DNA from: Gambelia wislizenii
Lineage: Eukaryota > Chordata > Lepidosauria > Squamata > Crotaphytidae
Assembly (NCBI GenBank): GCA_030847615.1
Contig: JAUMIR010000005.1
Coordinates: 173,628,596 to 173,692,595, forward strand
DNA: 64,000 nucleotides
Direction: 5' to 3'
How positions within the stretch are numbered: position 1 is the stretch's first letter; every line of letters begins with the position of its first letter. The notes beneath the pieces are model-generated. The model saw only the letters and a program-made list of their open reading frames with translations, was not told where the DNA came from and searched no databases. The position numbers and the translations under genes are program-made. Of the stretch, positions 1-12,241 are shown piece after piece.

Positions 1-469
1 TCCACTCATCCCATTCTTGGGAGTGGAGGAGGCTGTTTATAGTGATCTTTTGCATCTGCACTAGGGCTCTTCCAAAGGGTTAAAAGAAACCTAGAGCATA
101 GTTTTGCTGTGGTGGCCCTATGGTTTGAAGGGGAATTTTTTTTTCCTCTTTGATTTTTTATTTATTTTTGTAAGCCTACATAGATATAGTGAAAAACTAA
201 CATTTCACTGATGCACTGGTACACTATGACACTGACTCTAAAAAGAAATGTTAAAAGAAATTGAAGGAGAAGGAGAAAAATGAGCATACTATCCTGGTAC
301 ATCTCAGAATTTTGTTTAAAAAACCCTACCCATGGGAGCAAATAAATGGGTGTTGGGAATTGCCAGAACTCCCCCAAAATAGTCTGGGACAATATAAACA
401 TTGTGCATACAAATATCTCAACTTTCTAACACATTTGCCCAGTTTGGAATATTATAAGGCACTGTGAAG

Positions 470-745
470 TCAAAGGCTTTCATGGCCGGCATCCATAGAT
501 TTTCCTTGGTTGTTGTTTTTTTTTTTTTCCGGGCTGTGAGGCCGTGGTCTGGAAGAGTTCCTTTCTGACATTTCTCCTGCATCTGTGGCTGGCATCTTCA
601 AAGAATGGTTGGGTAGGTAACCCCCCACACACACACTCCTACCCAACCATTCTCTGAAGATGCCAGCCACAGATGCAGGCAAAATGTCAGAAAGAAACTC
701 TTCCAGAGCACAGCCTCACAGTCCAGAAAAAAAACAAGGAAAAAC
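470..745. repeat. Fold-back repeat, arms about 110-140 bp
   Basis: A left arm (about 500-615) and a right arm (about 640-745) are imperfect reverse complements, separated by a short (CA)n-containing spacer. The arms share the words CTGGAAGAGTT, GACATTT, GCATCTGTGGCTGGCATCTTC and ACCCAACCATTCT on opposite strands. The outer part (GGCTTTCATGGCCGGCATCC) resembles a common squamate interspersed repeat, but I cannot name the family with confidence. It could be two head-to-head copies or one inverted element. No coding potential. Confidence 0.75.
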
Positions 746-861
746 TATAAGGCACTGTTTTTAGTAATGGCTGATTACAGTTATATGGCTGAGCATGGTA
801 CTGTGCAACTCGGCAATAACCACAGCCTATGAGGCTCATATTCACTGGATTCAAATATTCT

Positions 862-1161
862 GGGCTTTTTCAGGCAGGGGACCCCCCCCCCCGAGGAGGT
901 CGGGAGAAGAACGGGACTGCCGCACTTACACACCCTGGTTTCAGACAGTCCCATCCTCCTCCCGACCTTCCCCCATGCTGCTGGCACCATTCTTTATTGA
1001 CAGAAAACCTCCATGAATAAAAAGTGGTGCCCGCAGCATGGGGGAAGGTTGGGAGGAGGACGGAGGAGGACAGCATCGTCTGAAACAGGGCTGTGTAAGC
1101 ACGACAGCCCCATTCTTTTCCCAACCACCTCAGGGCTCCCCCCACCCATCTGAAAAAGTCC
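862..1161. mobile_element. Harbinger-like hairpin MITE (copy a)
   Basis: A 300-bp palindromic element begins GGGCTTTTTCAGG and ends CTGAAAAAGTCC, matching the terminal inverted repeat seen in seven other elements of this window. Inside, two long arms fold on each other; the shared words are CTTCCCCCATGCTG and CTTACACA, with the centre near 1010. Flanking triplets are TCT and TAT, so the target duplication is eroded. The interior has no transposase ORF, so it is non-autonomous. Superfamily assignment is by inference from TIR and TSD. Confidence 0.75.
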
Positions 1162-3355
1162 TATGTTTCAGACAAAGCTGTCAGTTCTTGATGCTACTTC
1201 AGATCAGGCCAAACATAAAATCCCACAGCAATAATATCACAAATACAGTGGGTGGGATGTCTCAGGCTCCTTTGGACTCTGCAGCCTGTCAAGGTACAAG
1301 CATGTACTCAGGTGGGAGAGACAAGAATACAGAGAGAATGTTCCTGTTGACAGTTCAAACCATGCCCTTTTCCAAGATTCTCCCTTCCAGTCCTATCTCT
1401 CATTCATCCCATACAAAGTCAGCTCTCAATAGCCACTGAACATATTCTTCTGGTATTCAGATTTTTGGTGAAAAATGCACATTTGGCATCTCCCAAGACT
1501 CACTGCAAGACAAAGGGCACCCTTACTTCAGACATTCACACATTTGTGGGCCTTGCAATGCATTTCAGAGAAAAAAAATAGGCAAACCCATGCATACCTT
1601 TTAAAACAGAAATGGTGAAAATAAATGCCACGTACACACACAAACATGCCAGTGTTTGTCAGTGTGACAAATGTACACATCATGGAAAATGCATGTGTAA
1701 AAATCAATGTGTTAGGAAAATGTACAAAAGGCATACAAATGTATATAAAAAGGGTATATTGATTTTTATGGGGAAAGGGAGAAAAGGTTTGCAACCTGTC
1801 CTGTCCAGAGGGGTGGGGGCAAGAGTGCAGGTGAAATTTGGAGAAACTCAACAAAACTGAGGTGAAGGCTTTTTCACAACCCTAACTCAATTTGTGTTAC
1901 CTGCCATGCATTCTCTCCCCCTCTCTTTTTGGTCACTTCTACAAATCTTGGATTTTATTTGCATCAACTGCTATTTCCATCTTGTTGGTTGAATTCCATT
2001 TTTGGGACATCAGGATATAAAATTTGGGGAGTGAGTCAACTATTCGTGTAAAAGAGGGATGTAATTCCTCATCTATTCCATCCTCTCATGCAGCAATGAA
2101 CTCTGCTGTGAAAAAGGAAGGAAGGAAGGGAAATATTTTTCCCTGTATTCAAACATCCCAAAATGTTGGGAAGGAATTATTCTGTGTAGAAAAACAAGCA
2201 GAAAAAAATCTTCTGCACAGAATAAAAGTTTCATGCACAGGAAGCAGTGTTTTCTGCAAGGAAAACTCTCTCTCTCTGTTTGTGTGTGTGTGTGTGTGCA
2301 GAAAACAGGATTTTTGGAGGGGGGCAATAGTGCTTTTCTACACAGAAGAATTTCTCTGCAAGACTAAAGGAGAAAAATTGCACAGGATTCTTGCTCATCT
2401 ATTCTTCCTGGTGGAATTTCCTAACTGTTGGGAATCCTGTTTTTCGACCTGGGGATGAATAATAATAATAATGAATATTCTTTCCATCCTGAGCCTTTAA
2501 TCCCCACGTGACATTCTAAAAGGTGCAGCTCTCATTTTAGTCTCTCATCTTGTGATAGACTCTCCACTGTTGTAGTCCTCTCAAATGATAATTATGCTGA
2601 CTAAAGCATGTAGATTAAACAAACATACCCCAACAGGCATGAGTTCTATAATACTGCATCATTTTGCACCAACCTCAGCTCCTTCTTCCAAGGTATGACA
2701 ACACACTGAATAATAATACTAAATCTTCCAATAATATCTTTTCCTAGAACCAATATATATTGGAACATAGCAAGACTTGCATTATGATTTTTCTTTCCCA
2801 CCCAAGCAGATATCTCTGTAGCCACCAAGCCCTGCTGTGCTTACAGAACGCACTCCCAGAACTTGATAACACATTTCAAATGCAAAACCACCCACAGTCT
2901 AAAGTATGCCTGGTTTAATATCCCTGATTAAAAGATAACATTGTTGCTACTGATAACTGTGCAACAGCAGCCCATACAGTTATATTCCCATAGAACAGGA
3001 TTGGCCCAAGCCATTTTGCTACCTGAGGCAGAGCAGCAAATGGCAGTAACCCCTCCCTTTCCCACATCAAAATGCATAGTACCCAAAGCCTGCTATGTTA
3101 TTTTTGACATGAAGAAAATCCAAAAATCTCTGGAAGAAAAAAATGTAATACTAAGCTTGGGAAAGTTACTTTTGCAAAATAAAAGCACTGTGTGCCTTAT
3201 GTATCTCTAAAGGCAGTTTCTTGTGGGAGAGGTGGGTCATGAAGACCAGGGACAACTCTAGAAGCCCCAAAAGGCCTGTGACATCACAAGTTGTGTTCCC
3301 CATGTATGTGGGTTGGTGTATCTGCTTTAGGTTTTAATCTGAACTTCAACGGGTC
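1162..3355. other. Intergenic, no gene seen
   Basis: AT-rich intergenic sequence without a supported gene. It contains a short (TG)n tract near 2280-2299 and a short (AAT)n run near 2458-2475. Short ORFs on both strands lack any recognisable domain or codon structure and look like chance frames. Confidence 0.6.
2280..2299. repeat. (TG)n microsatellite
   Basis: About ten uninterrupted TG units. Confidence 0.9.
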
Positions 3356-3780
3356 TGTCATGTACTTGCATTCCCAGATGCAGTGTCCAGCAGTTTCAGG
3401 GTTAAACTAAAAGCTTTATTGGCACAGTAATCCAGAAAGCATATGATACAAGGCTATTTCTCAGAACTGAAACTCAGAGGGCAGATGGTATACTAAAAGC
3501 ATCCCACAGTCTCTGGAATCTATCTGGCTACAAGGCTATTGGTTATCCATCATCCCCTGACCTCCTTTTCCCATACAACCATCCATCCCATTTTTCTCAA
3601 GCAACTCTGCAGCTGCTGGTTTATCTCACCATTCCCAGTGACCTTTATACTCCCCTTTTCCATAGTTGCTACAAAGCACTCATTGACAACTATAGAGAAA
3701 TGAAAACACAATTAACAGCAAGGTTACAGAACAATACAGCAAATGGCATGAACAGGCAACAACAGGGACCGATCCTGACA
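3356..3780 (-). mobile_element. Solo LTR (copy 1)
   Basis: A 425-bp segment begins TGTCATGTACTT and ends GACCGATCCTGACA, so it has TG...CA boundaries with a short terminal inverted repeat (TGTCA/TGACA). A second copy with the same ends and internal words (GTTAAAC..AAAGCTTTATT) lies at 18518-18935. The reverse complement of AAAGCTTTATT gives AATAAAGCTTT, a polyadenylation-signal-like motif, so the LTR reads on the minus strand. No gag/pol/env sequence is next to it, which suggests a solo LTR. Flanking 5-mers (GGGTC and CTAAC) do not match. ERV versus Gypsy origin is unresolved. Confidence 0.65.
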
Positions 3781-6264
3781 CTAACCAAGGTGCTGAACCT
3801 ATGGCTGAAATCCTGCATTGCAAGACGTATTATGAAGTTCAACCATGGCAGAACTATGAAAGATCTCTTCCCTCCCTTCCTACAAGACTCACCTTCTTCC
3901 TGCACCCTGCTCCTCCAAAGCCATGGCTAGTAGAGAGTGGGGAATGGCCAAGAAGCATTTGGCTATCTGACTATAGCCAGATGTACAATGATAACATCAT
4001 CTTCCATGACTTTGAGAGGTCCCAGAAGATGCCACTTTCCACGAGCTGCTACATGGTCATGGAGGGAGGGCACAGGGGTGAGGTGGGCTGTCTTGGGGTT
4101 TGGTTGTTGCATGAGGTAGGAAGAGAATTCCAATCTCTGCAAAAACAATAACAAAAAGATGTACACAGGCATAAGTTGGACTGACTCATGCACATGCCAC
4201 CAACAGGATGCCAGCCTATCCTGGGAAAAGATTCAGCACCCTGGTTAGCCACTTTGAAGATTGCATGAAAGCCTCAAACAGATTTACCACCCCAATGACA
4301 TGGAGAATACCAGATGCTGTTGGTGTGGTGGGAGGAGTTTGCTGGAGGGGGAAGAGGCTTAGGACAAGAATTAGGAAGAAGAGGTCTGTTTTGTTGTTGT
4401 TGAATTGGTATCTATTATCAAATAAAGAACCTGTTATCTTCTAAAACCAGTCACTGTCTTCTTGGAGAGTACCTATCTTAGCTGCTGCAATAAGCCACAG
4501 GCTGTATAATTACCAGAGTTTTCTGGCCAGCCTGACATGTGGATGCTGGGACTGGTAGTCTAGTACAGTAATCTTCACAATGACTAATAATAACAAACAA
4601 TTTGCTGACCTTTCGTGAACCCCAGTATCCACTCTGAGATAGCCACCTCCATTTGTTTAATAGTAGGGCTGTCCCTGACATAGTGCCTAGCCATGAATCT
4701 CAACATGGTTGTCACATAATTTGCTGCACAATTTGCTGAATGGAGCTGGATTACAGAGGCAGAGCCACTTGCTTCATTCTCATTAGATAGATTTAGTTAT
4801 GTCTATGTTAGTTGGATTTGCAATTTCTGCCCAAAATTCTGTTAGAATACTACAGCAGTGTAACTTCGCCTGAATAGGCAGTGGTGACAGGAAGACAAAG
4901 ATCATGGGTGCTGTGGCTATGAAGTAAGGCACTGGAGAAATTAGCTATTTGAAGTCGGCAGATTTTCCATTGCTGCGGAAAAAAGTACAACTGAAGCTTT
5001 ACTGCACCAGTAAGATTCTGGCCTCTGTTGATGACCATTTCTAAGGATACTGCGCAGATCAATTTTCTGTGGCCCCAGTCAAGTTCTGGATGTCTGAATG
5101 TGGAACAATATCTCCAGTTCAAAGCCTCTCCCACCTAAAAGGCAGAACATTCTTTAATAAATATAAGAACCTATATAAGAAGCAGGAGATCTTTTGTGTT
5201 CTCATCTGCAAATATAAAAGGATTCAGGCTTGTTCCATGCAGGGTCTTTGGAGCCAAGTGCTTAAGAAGGGTGTCTATGTAGCACAGGGTGGGTTTCTGT
5301 CAGGAGTCAGGGTGCCACATTGGCCAACCAGGAAACCTTGGAAAATATATAAATGTTTTGCCCTCAAATACCTCCCAGTGGTCTCTAAAGGGCATGGGGG
5401 TATTTTTGCCGTGTTTTTGATCTTACCTGAGCCATCTTGAGACATCTTTTATAACAGGAAGTGACCTGGCAATAACATCCAGGTCATTTCCAGTTCAAGA
5501 AAGGCCTAAAATAGCCCAGGGGTGTTCAAAATGTGGGGGACTAAAAATGAGGTGTCATAGATGGTATTTGGAGACAAAAAAAAATTGAACCCTGGGGCTG
5601 GGGAGGGCTTGGAGTGCTACATTTTGCCCACCCCGATGTAGCTAATCCATGCCTGACTTATGAACTTTGATCAAAGATATCAATGAAGGAGTAGCTAGAG
5701 AGTTCTTTTGCAGGTTGTAACCAAGAAGGGAGACATGCAGGATGGCCAGTTATGCCAACACCAACTCATTTCCCCTCTCATTTTGTCCAGGTATATTGTG
5801 AGCTGTTTCTCTTTGGCAGTGTGTCTCTGGAGAAGGAGACTGGAAAAGGTTGAAGGTGTTCCCTACCAACACACTTTCTAGTAGGAGTCCTTCATCCATT
5901 TAAACTAGGTGAGGAATAATCCAGTCACTTAAGAGTCACTGCTATCTGGAGACAAAAGAAGAAATGCTGCAGAAAATGGGACCTATTCTCTCCCAAATTA
6001 CTTTCTTGAAACTGCCTTATGGTTCTATTGTGTGAGAGAGAAAGATGCCATGCCAGGTCCAATTCTGCCTTAGCACCAGGCAGAGTCAGAAGAAACGAAA
6101 CAATCCTACTTCTGAGTTTCAGAAAATATTTCTATTTATTTTAATGACAGGTCACTTTTTCCTGTTATTACAAGTAGTGCAATTATAACCACAGGGAAGG
6201 GGTGAGAAATCCCATTTGCAGCCAGTGTTAATTAGCACAGGTTAGAGGGACCATACGACTTTCT
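3781..6264. other. Intergenic, no gene seen
   Basis: Non-coding sequence with no supported gene. There is a short inverted repeat around 5457-5497 (GAAGTGACCTGG / CCAGGTCATTTC). Scattered pieces may be old repeats that cannot be assigned by eye. Confidence 0.55.
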
Positions 6265-6690
6265 TGCTACAACAGTTCTGTTTGTTGTCAGTTTGTTTCC
6301 AGGCACAATTCCAAGTGCTGGTTATGACATATAAAAGCCTTACATGATTCAGTTCTGGGCTATCTCACAGATCCGATTTCCCGGTATGAGCCTGCCCAGG
6401 CTCTGAGATTATCAGGAGAAGCCCTTCTCTAAGTCCCACCATCATCAAAAGCATGGTGTCCAACAGTCTAAAATTGCATTATGGTCAGGATATCTGAAAC
6501 ACTATCTCTTTCCATATGGGCCTCCTTGGAATTTGAAATCTTCAGTAGAAGGCTTGTTGAGTGTCTTCCCACCCTCAATGGCTAGCTAGGTGGTACATAC
6601 ACCAAAATGGACTTTCGGTGTAGCAGCTCCTCATTTGTGGTTCTCCCTCCCAGAGAGGTCAGGCTACCAGTATCCTTGTTGAGCTTCTGT
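6265..6690 (+). mobile_element. Decayed LINE 3' coding end (L2/Rex-like)
   Basis: With frameshifts allowed, the plus strand reads AQFQVLVMTYK..LH.S.LGYLTDPISRYEPA.ALRLSGEALL. This is the conserved C-terminal signature of L2/Rex1-type non-LTR retrotransposons (xVLxxTYKALHxxxPxYLxxLLxxYxPxRxLRSS). The frame is broken by stops and only the end of the ORF remains. Clade assignment is from motif memory and tentative. Confidence 0.5.
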
Positions 6691-6850
6691 CAGGCAATGA
6701 ATACTGTATTGTTCTGTATGCCTTTTTATTTTTAAAACTGTTTTAAAATTGCTTTTATAGAATATAATATACAGATATTGATATAGATAATTTTTCATTG
6801 ATTCAGGCCTTAGTGGGAAGAAAATAAATTAATAAGTACATTTAATTTTT

Positions 6851-6881
<31 letters not shown>
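6851..6881. repeat. (ATG)n microsatellite
   Basis: About ten perfect ATG/TGA trinucleotide units directly downstream of the LINE remnant. Confidence 0.95.
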
Positions 6882-6884
<3 letters not shown>

Positions 6885-7237
6885 ATAACATCCTTTTCAC
6901 CAAAGGGTGGAATATCAACATATACAATGAAAGACAAGGACAATAAAACATAATGCTATAAATATATGTGAAATGAAATCCCCAACCCCCCACCAACTTT
7001 AGGCACAATTTAGCACCTTAATCCAGTTAATCAGAGGAAGGCCTTCAACCCTTATGAAAATGGGTGAGATCCTCCTCCAGACAAAATTCCAAAGGAAGAC
7101 CATTCCACTAGATGTAGTAGATGTACAAAATTGTGTAGTAGATGTACAAAATTTTCACAAGTATTGTGCAGTGGTTTATGTGGAAGAACAGTCCTGAAAT
7201 TTAGGCAGGGTAATTCACTTTCTCTCCCACCGGCAGC

Positions 7238-7514
7238 ACAATATTTATTTAGGAATTTATATACCACTCTTCAGCCACAAAGGCTCCCAGAGCGGCTTAC
7301 AAACTATTTAGATGCAATAGCAACTTACATGTCTACACCACATTAAGCAGTTTCCAATGTGTGTTAGCTAATTGTCCCCACAAGGCAGGTACTCATTTTA
7401 CCAGCCTACAAAAAGATGGAAGGCAGAGTCAACCTTAGAGCCCTCTGGGATCAAACTTGCAACATTGTGGCTCGCAGTACTGGCATTTAACCACTGTACC
7501 ACCAGGGCTCCCTT
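7238..7514 (-). mobile_element. tRNA-derived SINE with LINE-like tail
   Basis: Read on the minus strand it starts GAGCCCTGGTGGTACAGTGG and has a degenerate B box (GCAAGTTTGATCCC). It continues with a GGTAAAATGAGTACC body and ends in an L2-like tail (AGCCGCTCTGGGAGCC..GGTATATAAAT). This is the organisation of a widespread squamate tRNA-SINE. About 277 bp, close to full length, diverged. Confidence 0.7.
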
Positions 7515-8685
7515 GCACATATCATAGAGGTTTTCCCAGGCAAGAAGCTGCAACGTTAAAAAAGAATAAATGCAAGGGCTGGGAAATTATGTTTCTTTAA
7601 AAACAAACAGTTTAAGCCTTTCAAAATAGTGAAGTATCATTGTGTTGGAGGAATGGCCATCCCACAGTCCCATTCTTGTCCTATCCCAAAGCACAGAAAT
7701 TGAAGAATCCCCTTCAAAATGTGCCCTAGGATTAAAAGGTAGATTTATTACTTGCTTATCCCCATCCAGCCTGCACATTTTTACAGAAATTAAACTTAAA
7801 ATATTGGGGTGGGGATTTTCTGAATTTGAAAAGCTTTGACTGGATTCCTTCTTCAGTTCTGGTAGCTGAATTCAGGACGCATCATTTCTAGTCCAAAGCA
7901 TCCCAAATTGGCTTAACAGATTTTGTCCAAAGTGGATGCATATCTGTAGGACAGTCCTATGGCTGTCTACTTTCAAACTAGTCCCTGTTGCAGCAGTGGT
8001 AAATGATTTATTTGTTTATTTCTAGGTAAGCAAGCATCAGATTTTGGCCTAAATGTCCATGAAGGAGGGAGATAATAACCAATGCTAACATTGGGAAAAT
8101 ACAATACCTCAAATACAGTATAGTTGTTGCTGGTCCCATAGTCAGCCATTTGAACTGAGGAAAGGGCCAACATATGCTGAAAAACTTTGCCCACCAGTAC
8201 TGTGTTGTGAAAATTCAGTGCACTGAGATAGCATATTTGTCCTCCTAAATAAGAAAAACGACTTATGAACTGAGGGCACATTCAAAGAGTAAGGAAAATA
8301 AATGCCTGGAAAGTGGACAACAGAAGAAAATTGTTATTGGAGCAAGAAAGAGCTATCATGACTTATTATGTACTAATACTGTAAATAAAAGACAGTGTGT
8401 CAGACATTGGGACTTGAATGTATGGAGTTTCAACTCCACTGCTCATGTTAGTGCATTTTTTCCGCACTGAAATTCTATACACCAGAGAATACTGTCAGAG
8501 TTTGAAATTCATCAGTCCCAAACATAATATACTAACACCTTAGTGTTTCTATCACACTTTTCATAATCTGAAAGTACTGCGTATATATCACATTATGTCT
8601 TGTAGCAATACTATAGCAGGGGGCTATTATTATCCAGATGCTGAAGATACAGGAAGGGAATGCAATAGCCCCTCATATGAGAGAA

Positions 8686-8800
8686 ACTATTTTTATTTAC
8701 TTATTTTAAGAATATTTTATACCATTTCTCATTTTTGTTGAAAGAATCTCAAAGTGGACACAAACCAGTTGCTAAAAATAAGGAGAAGAAATGATAAAAA
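8686..8800. repeat. Possible SINE/LINE tail fragment
   Basis: TTTTATACCATTTCTCATTT followed by TCTCAAAGTGGACACAAACC resembles the L2-like 3' tail of the SINE at 7238-7514, heavily decayed. Weak evidence. Confidence 0.3.
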
Positions 8801-9540
8801 AATTAAAAACTCCACAAACAATGCATTCAAAACAATTCTTTAGGGGGGAAACTGGCATAACTGTCAACATTAACAATCAGAGAAAGAAACAGGAAAATGC
8901 GTGGGCAAACCATGATATTTGTAGTTGACTATTGCATAGATGATAGGGTATCTGTCTTCAAAAGTTTTCTCATCCATTAATGGACATGAACATGAGATTA
9001 GCTTCCTTTTTTTCTATTTGCAAGGAAGATGAATTTATTAATTTATAACATACTTTTATTCTATGAACTACAGAGAGTTTTAAATTTATTGTTAGCCTTT
9101 AAAGTACCACTGGATTCGATGGAGCTTTTGCTACTACCCTTCTGGAAATTCTTTCTTCTGAGGGAAAATGCAGGTGGCTATGATTCCAAGTATAGGTGGG
9201 GCAGAATGAGCCCCTACAAATAAAAACTCAGTCCTCCCCATGAAATTTTCATTCATCCCCAAATTTCTAGCATTGCCAGGAGTGAAACACTGACAATTGT
9301 TCACACCTTGTAGAATTCTTATATTTTTGTGTGTGTTTGCATTCCCTTGGTAATTTTGCTTTCCCCTTTTCTTTAGCTGCCTAAACTCTATTTCTAAATG
9401 CTCAACTGAAGCGTTATGTTACTGCAGTGGTATAAATTTGAACAGTGAAGGAAAATTTAATTTGGGAACAAAATTCTTATGAGGGGCAATGCCACCATCC
9501 CCACCCATAATTCCCCTGCTTTACTGTACAGATCTCTCTC

Positions 9541-10291
9541 TGACTTTTCTTTGCAAACGAAGATTCAGGAAGGACTCATCCCGCACTTTCTGCAAGCGCG
9601 CTGATGACTAAAAAGGCCAATCCGAGATAAACAAGTCCGGTTGCAGAAAGCACAGCAGATCGTCTCCATGGGTGATGTTTCCAGGTTGTGATTCTTTCTG
9701 CGTTGTTGTTTCTCTTCAAGACTTGTTCAGCGTGAGTTTTCAAATAAGGCTGCAACATTGTGGATAGTGCGTCTCCATGCCTCCTGATGTGAGGCCAGGG
9801 GGGACCATTGTTGGTGATCAATTTGGCCGAGCCTGAGATGTTGTTTCAGGGAGTCCTTGTATCGCTTTTTTGGAGCACCCCTCTTATGCTGACCCGTGGC
9901 GAGTTCACCATAGAGTACTATTTTTGGGAGGCGATGGTCCTCCATCCTAGAAACGTACCCTGCCCAGTGCAGCTGTGTTCTCAATATCATGGCCTCAATG
10001 CTGGTGATCCCTGCTTGCTCAAGGACAGCAACATTTGTCAAAAAGTCAGTCCAGTGTATATTTAGGATTGTGCATAGACAGCGCTGATGAAAGCGTTCGA
10101 GGAGTCGTAAGTGTTGGCGATAGGTGACCCATGTTTTAGACCCATAGAGGAGAATAGACAGTACAATAGCTCTATGCACACTGATTTTTGTGCTTCGCCT
10201 CAGGTGTTTATTTCTCCAGACTCTTTTGTAAAGTCTTCCAAATGCTCTATATGCCTTTGCTAATCTGTACAGATAGTGCCTAGAGAAAACT
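9541..10291 (-). mobile_element. LINE 3' end (copy A), RT C-terminal domain
   Basis: On the minus strand the ORF 10179-9727 reads LLYGSKTWVTYRQHLRLLER, then TNVAVLEQAG, QLHWAGYVSRMEDHRLPK and GAPKKRYKDSLKQHL. This is the region C-terminal to the polymerase core in a non-LTR retrotransposon. The same frame can be followed upstream to about 10,285. A CGA-to-TGA stop after FENSR truncates the C-terminal zinc-finger part, whose decayed remains run to about 9,570. Two more copies of the same family are at 26.4 and 58.0 kb. I cannot assign the clade securely. Confidence 0.8.
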
Positions 10292-10293
10292 AT

Positions 10294-10519
10294 AGTAGGC
10301 CTGTGCTATCTCTGGGATTTGGTTCCAGGACCAGGACCCCTCCCCCCGTGGATACCAAAATCCGTGTATGCTCAAGTCCCATTAGATACAATGTCATAGG
10401 TGTCCCTTATACAGAATGGCAAACAGCAAAGTTTGCTTCCCTTCTTTCTTTCTTTTTAATTCAAGCCATGGATAGTGGAATCCATGAATACAGAATCTAT
10501 GTATACAGAGGTCTGACTG
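10294..10519. mobile_element. Tigger/mariner-like MITE
   Basis: The right end GTATACAGAGGTCTGACTG and interior words (GTGGATACCAAAATCCGTG, GGATAGTGGAATCCATG) match the 'GTATCC..GTGGATT' style of pogo/Tigger-derived elements. The left end (TAGGCCTGTGCTATC) is eroded. It abuts the 5' end of the neighbouring LINE. Family-level call only. Confidence 0.5.
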
Positions 10520-10949
10520 CACATAGCTTCAACAAGGTTTCCAGAAAACATTTTTTTCAAACATGCCCAACAGGTTGTACCTCTCACAACTTAATATGAT
10601 AAAGCACTGGGGACACCTGTACTATATGATGGTATGCCTCCATACTGTGCATGAGGAGAATGCTGCTTCTTAACACCTGAATATGTGCACTTCAAGATAG
10701 CATTTCATTTGTGGAGCTGATGGACAATGGGTGCTTTCCATTCCTAATCCTTCTATCTATTTAGTATGAGTGTTCAGTGTTGCTAACAGAATAATGGATG
10801 GATAGATTGGTTTAATTCTGGATTGTTTCTGCCTTCACTTGTGTTAATTATGAAACCAATTCCACCCCATTTTGGCATTAACTTGCCAGAATTGTTTTAA
10901 TCTGCATTTAGTATAACAACATCCACAGCTTGAATCCATTCTGTTTTAA

Positions 10950-11080
10950 AGCAAGAGTGGGAATCATGCAGGTCTCCAGATGTGGTGGACTGGAAGCCCC
11001 AGAAGTCCTAGCTAACAGCCAATTTGAAGAATGCTGGGACTTTCAGTCCAACACCATCTGGAGGGCTCCATGACTCCAAA
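10950..11080. mobile_element. Small fold-back MITE, CCAGATG family
   Basis: TCTCCAGATGTGGTGGACTGGAAG and GACTTTCAGTCCAACACCATCTGGAGG pair as inverted arms around a short loop. The same arm sequence type recurs at 57276-57420 and at the window end. It is typical of a short fold-back DNA element common in reptile genomes. Confidence 0.6.
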
Positions 11081-11639
11081 TCCATTTTTAAAGTAATTAT
11101 GGGAAGGCTGAAGGGCTTACAATAACACTTCATGTTAATCTTTAAAGGCAATAGACAAGTAGCTAAAAAGCCCTGCTAGTAGTTTGGCTGCTGGAACTTA
11201 TATATTCAAAATAAAAGTAGCTGGGACCAATTGGACAAGGTGATATGCTATCTGTCCCTGGGATATTATTGTCTCTTTTTACCTAAAAAAAAAGATAACC
11301 ATTATTAAAAGGCAGGCCTTGAACCACTTTGTAAAATTCTTCTAAATGTGGATGAACTGTGCACTAATTTGGGATGTGCAGATCATGTGAGTTCTATTTG
11401 CAGTACAATAGATTTCTCAAGCATCCCTATCTGATTATTTTTTAAAAATTCATTTTAAGGTTGTTGACACCAAATTCCACTAAAGTGACACTTCGAGCAG
11501 ATCTAGAAGATACTGCTTAGCCAAAGCATCATTTTCAATTATTTTGAAGAGATCAGCCAGTTTTTTTCCCTAAGGGGATTTTGCACATTTCATATTATAT
11601 TATATTTGTTATGTTTACTGGTTTAGCTATTTTCTTTGA

Positions 11640-11735
11640 TTTTATTTACATGGATTTGTACCTGCTTCTTCAAACCTCAGGAGGTTTCCAGAGCAGTTAG
11701 GAACTTAAAAAAATAATCAAATTAAAACAATTTAA
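11640..11735. repeat. Possible SINE/LINE tail fragment
   Basis: GGATTTGTACCTGCTTCTTC and TCAGGAGGTTTCCAGAGCAG look like the decayed L2-like tail seen in squamate SINEs. Weak. Confidence 0.3.
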
Positions 11736-12241
11736 GATGTGTATAGTGAAATCCTATGCATAGTTACTCAGAGATAAGTTCTGTTGTCTTCAGTTGAGCT
11801 TAACATGTCATAAATGTTTTTAGAATTGCAGCCTAAGGCAATTAAAACACCATTACCTTAAAAACAGCAGCAGATGCTAACTCTGCTTTACAGCCATGTC
11901 AGTAGAATGATAACATCTATCAGCAACGTTTACCAAGCCCTTCCGTTGTCCTGTACAAGTCTTCCTGTGAGAGTATTCCAAAAATGGGTGCCACCACAAA
12001 AAAGCTCACAATCGCCTTATCTTGTGGCTGGGGGAAGTGAAGACGGAGGTCTGAAGACAGTCTCAAGGTCAGGTGTATGCCATCCTGTCCTGCTATGTTC
12101 TCAGCTGCTTATAGCAAAATTATCAGTATTCCCAAAGGACTCACAAATGTGCAGTATAATCCTCTGCACATCTACTCTCAAGTGCCATTGTGCTTAATGA
12201 AGCCTATGACCAGATAACTGTATTTAGCACCACAGGACTTA

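Noticed and set aside
9576..9821. 81-aa ORF (MITNNGPPW...) recurring at 9.6, 26.8 and 58.1 kb
   Set aside because: It is a shadow frame of the LINE coding sequence. The true frame encodes KKRYKDSLKQHL and the zinc finger.
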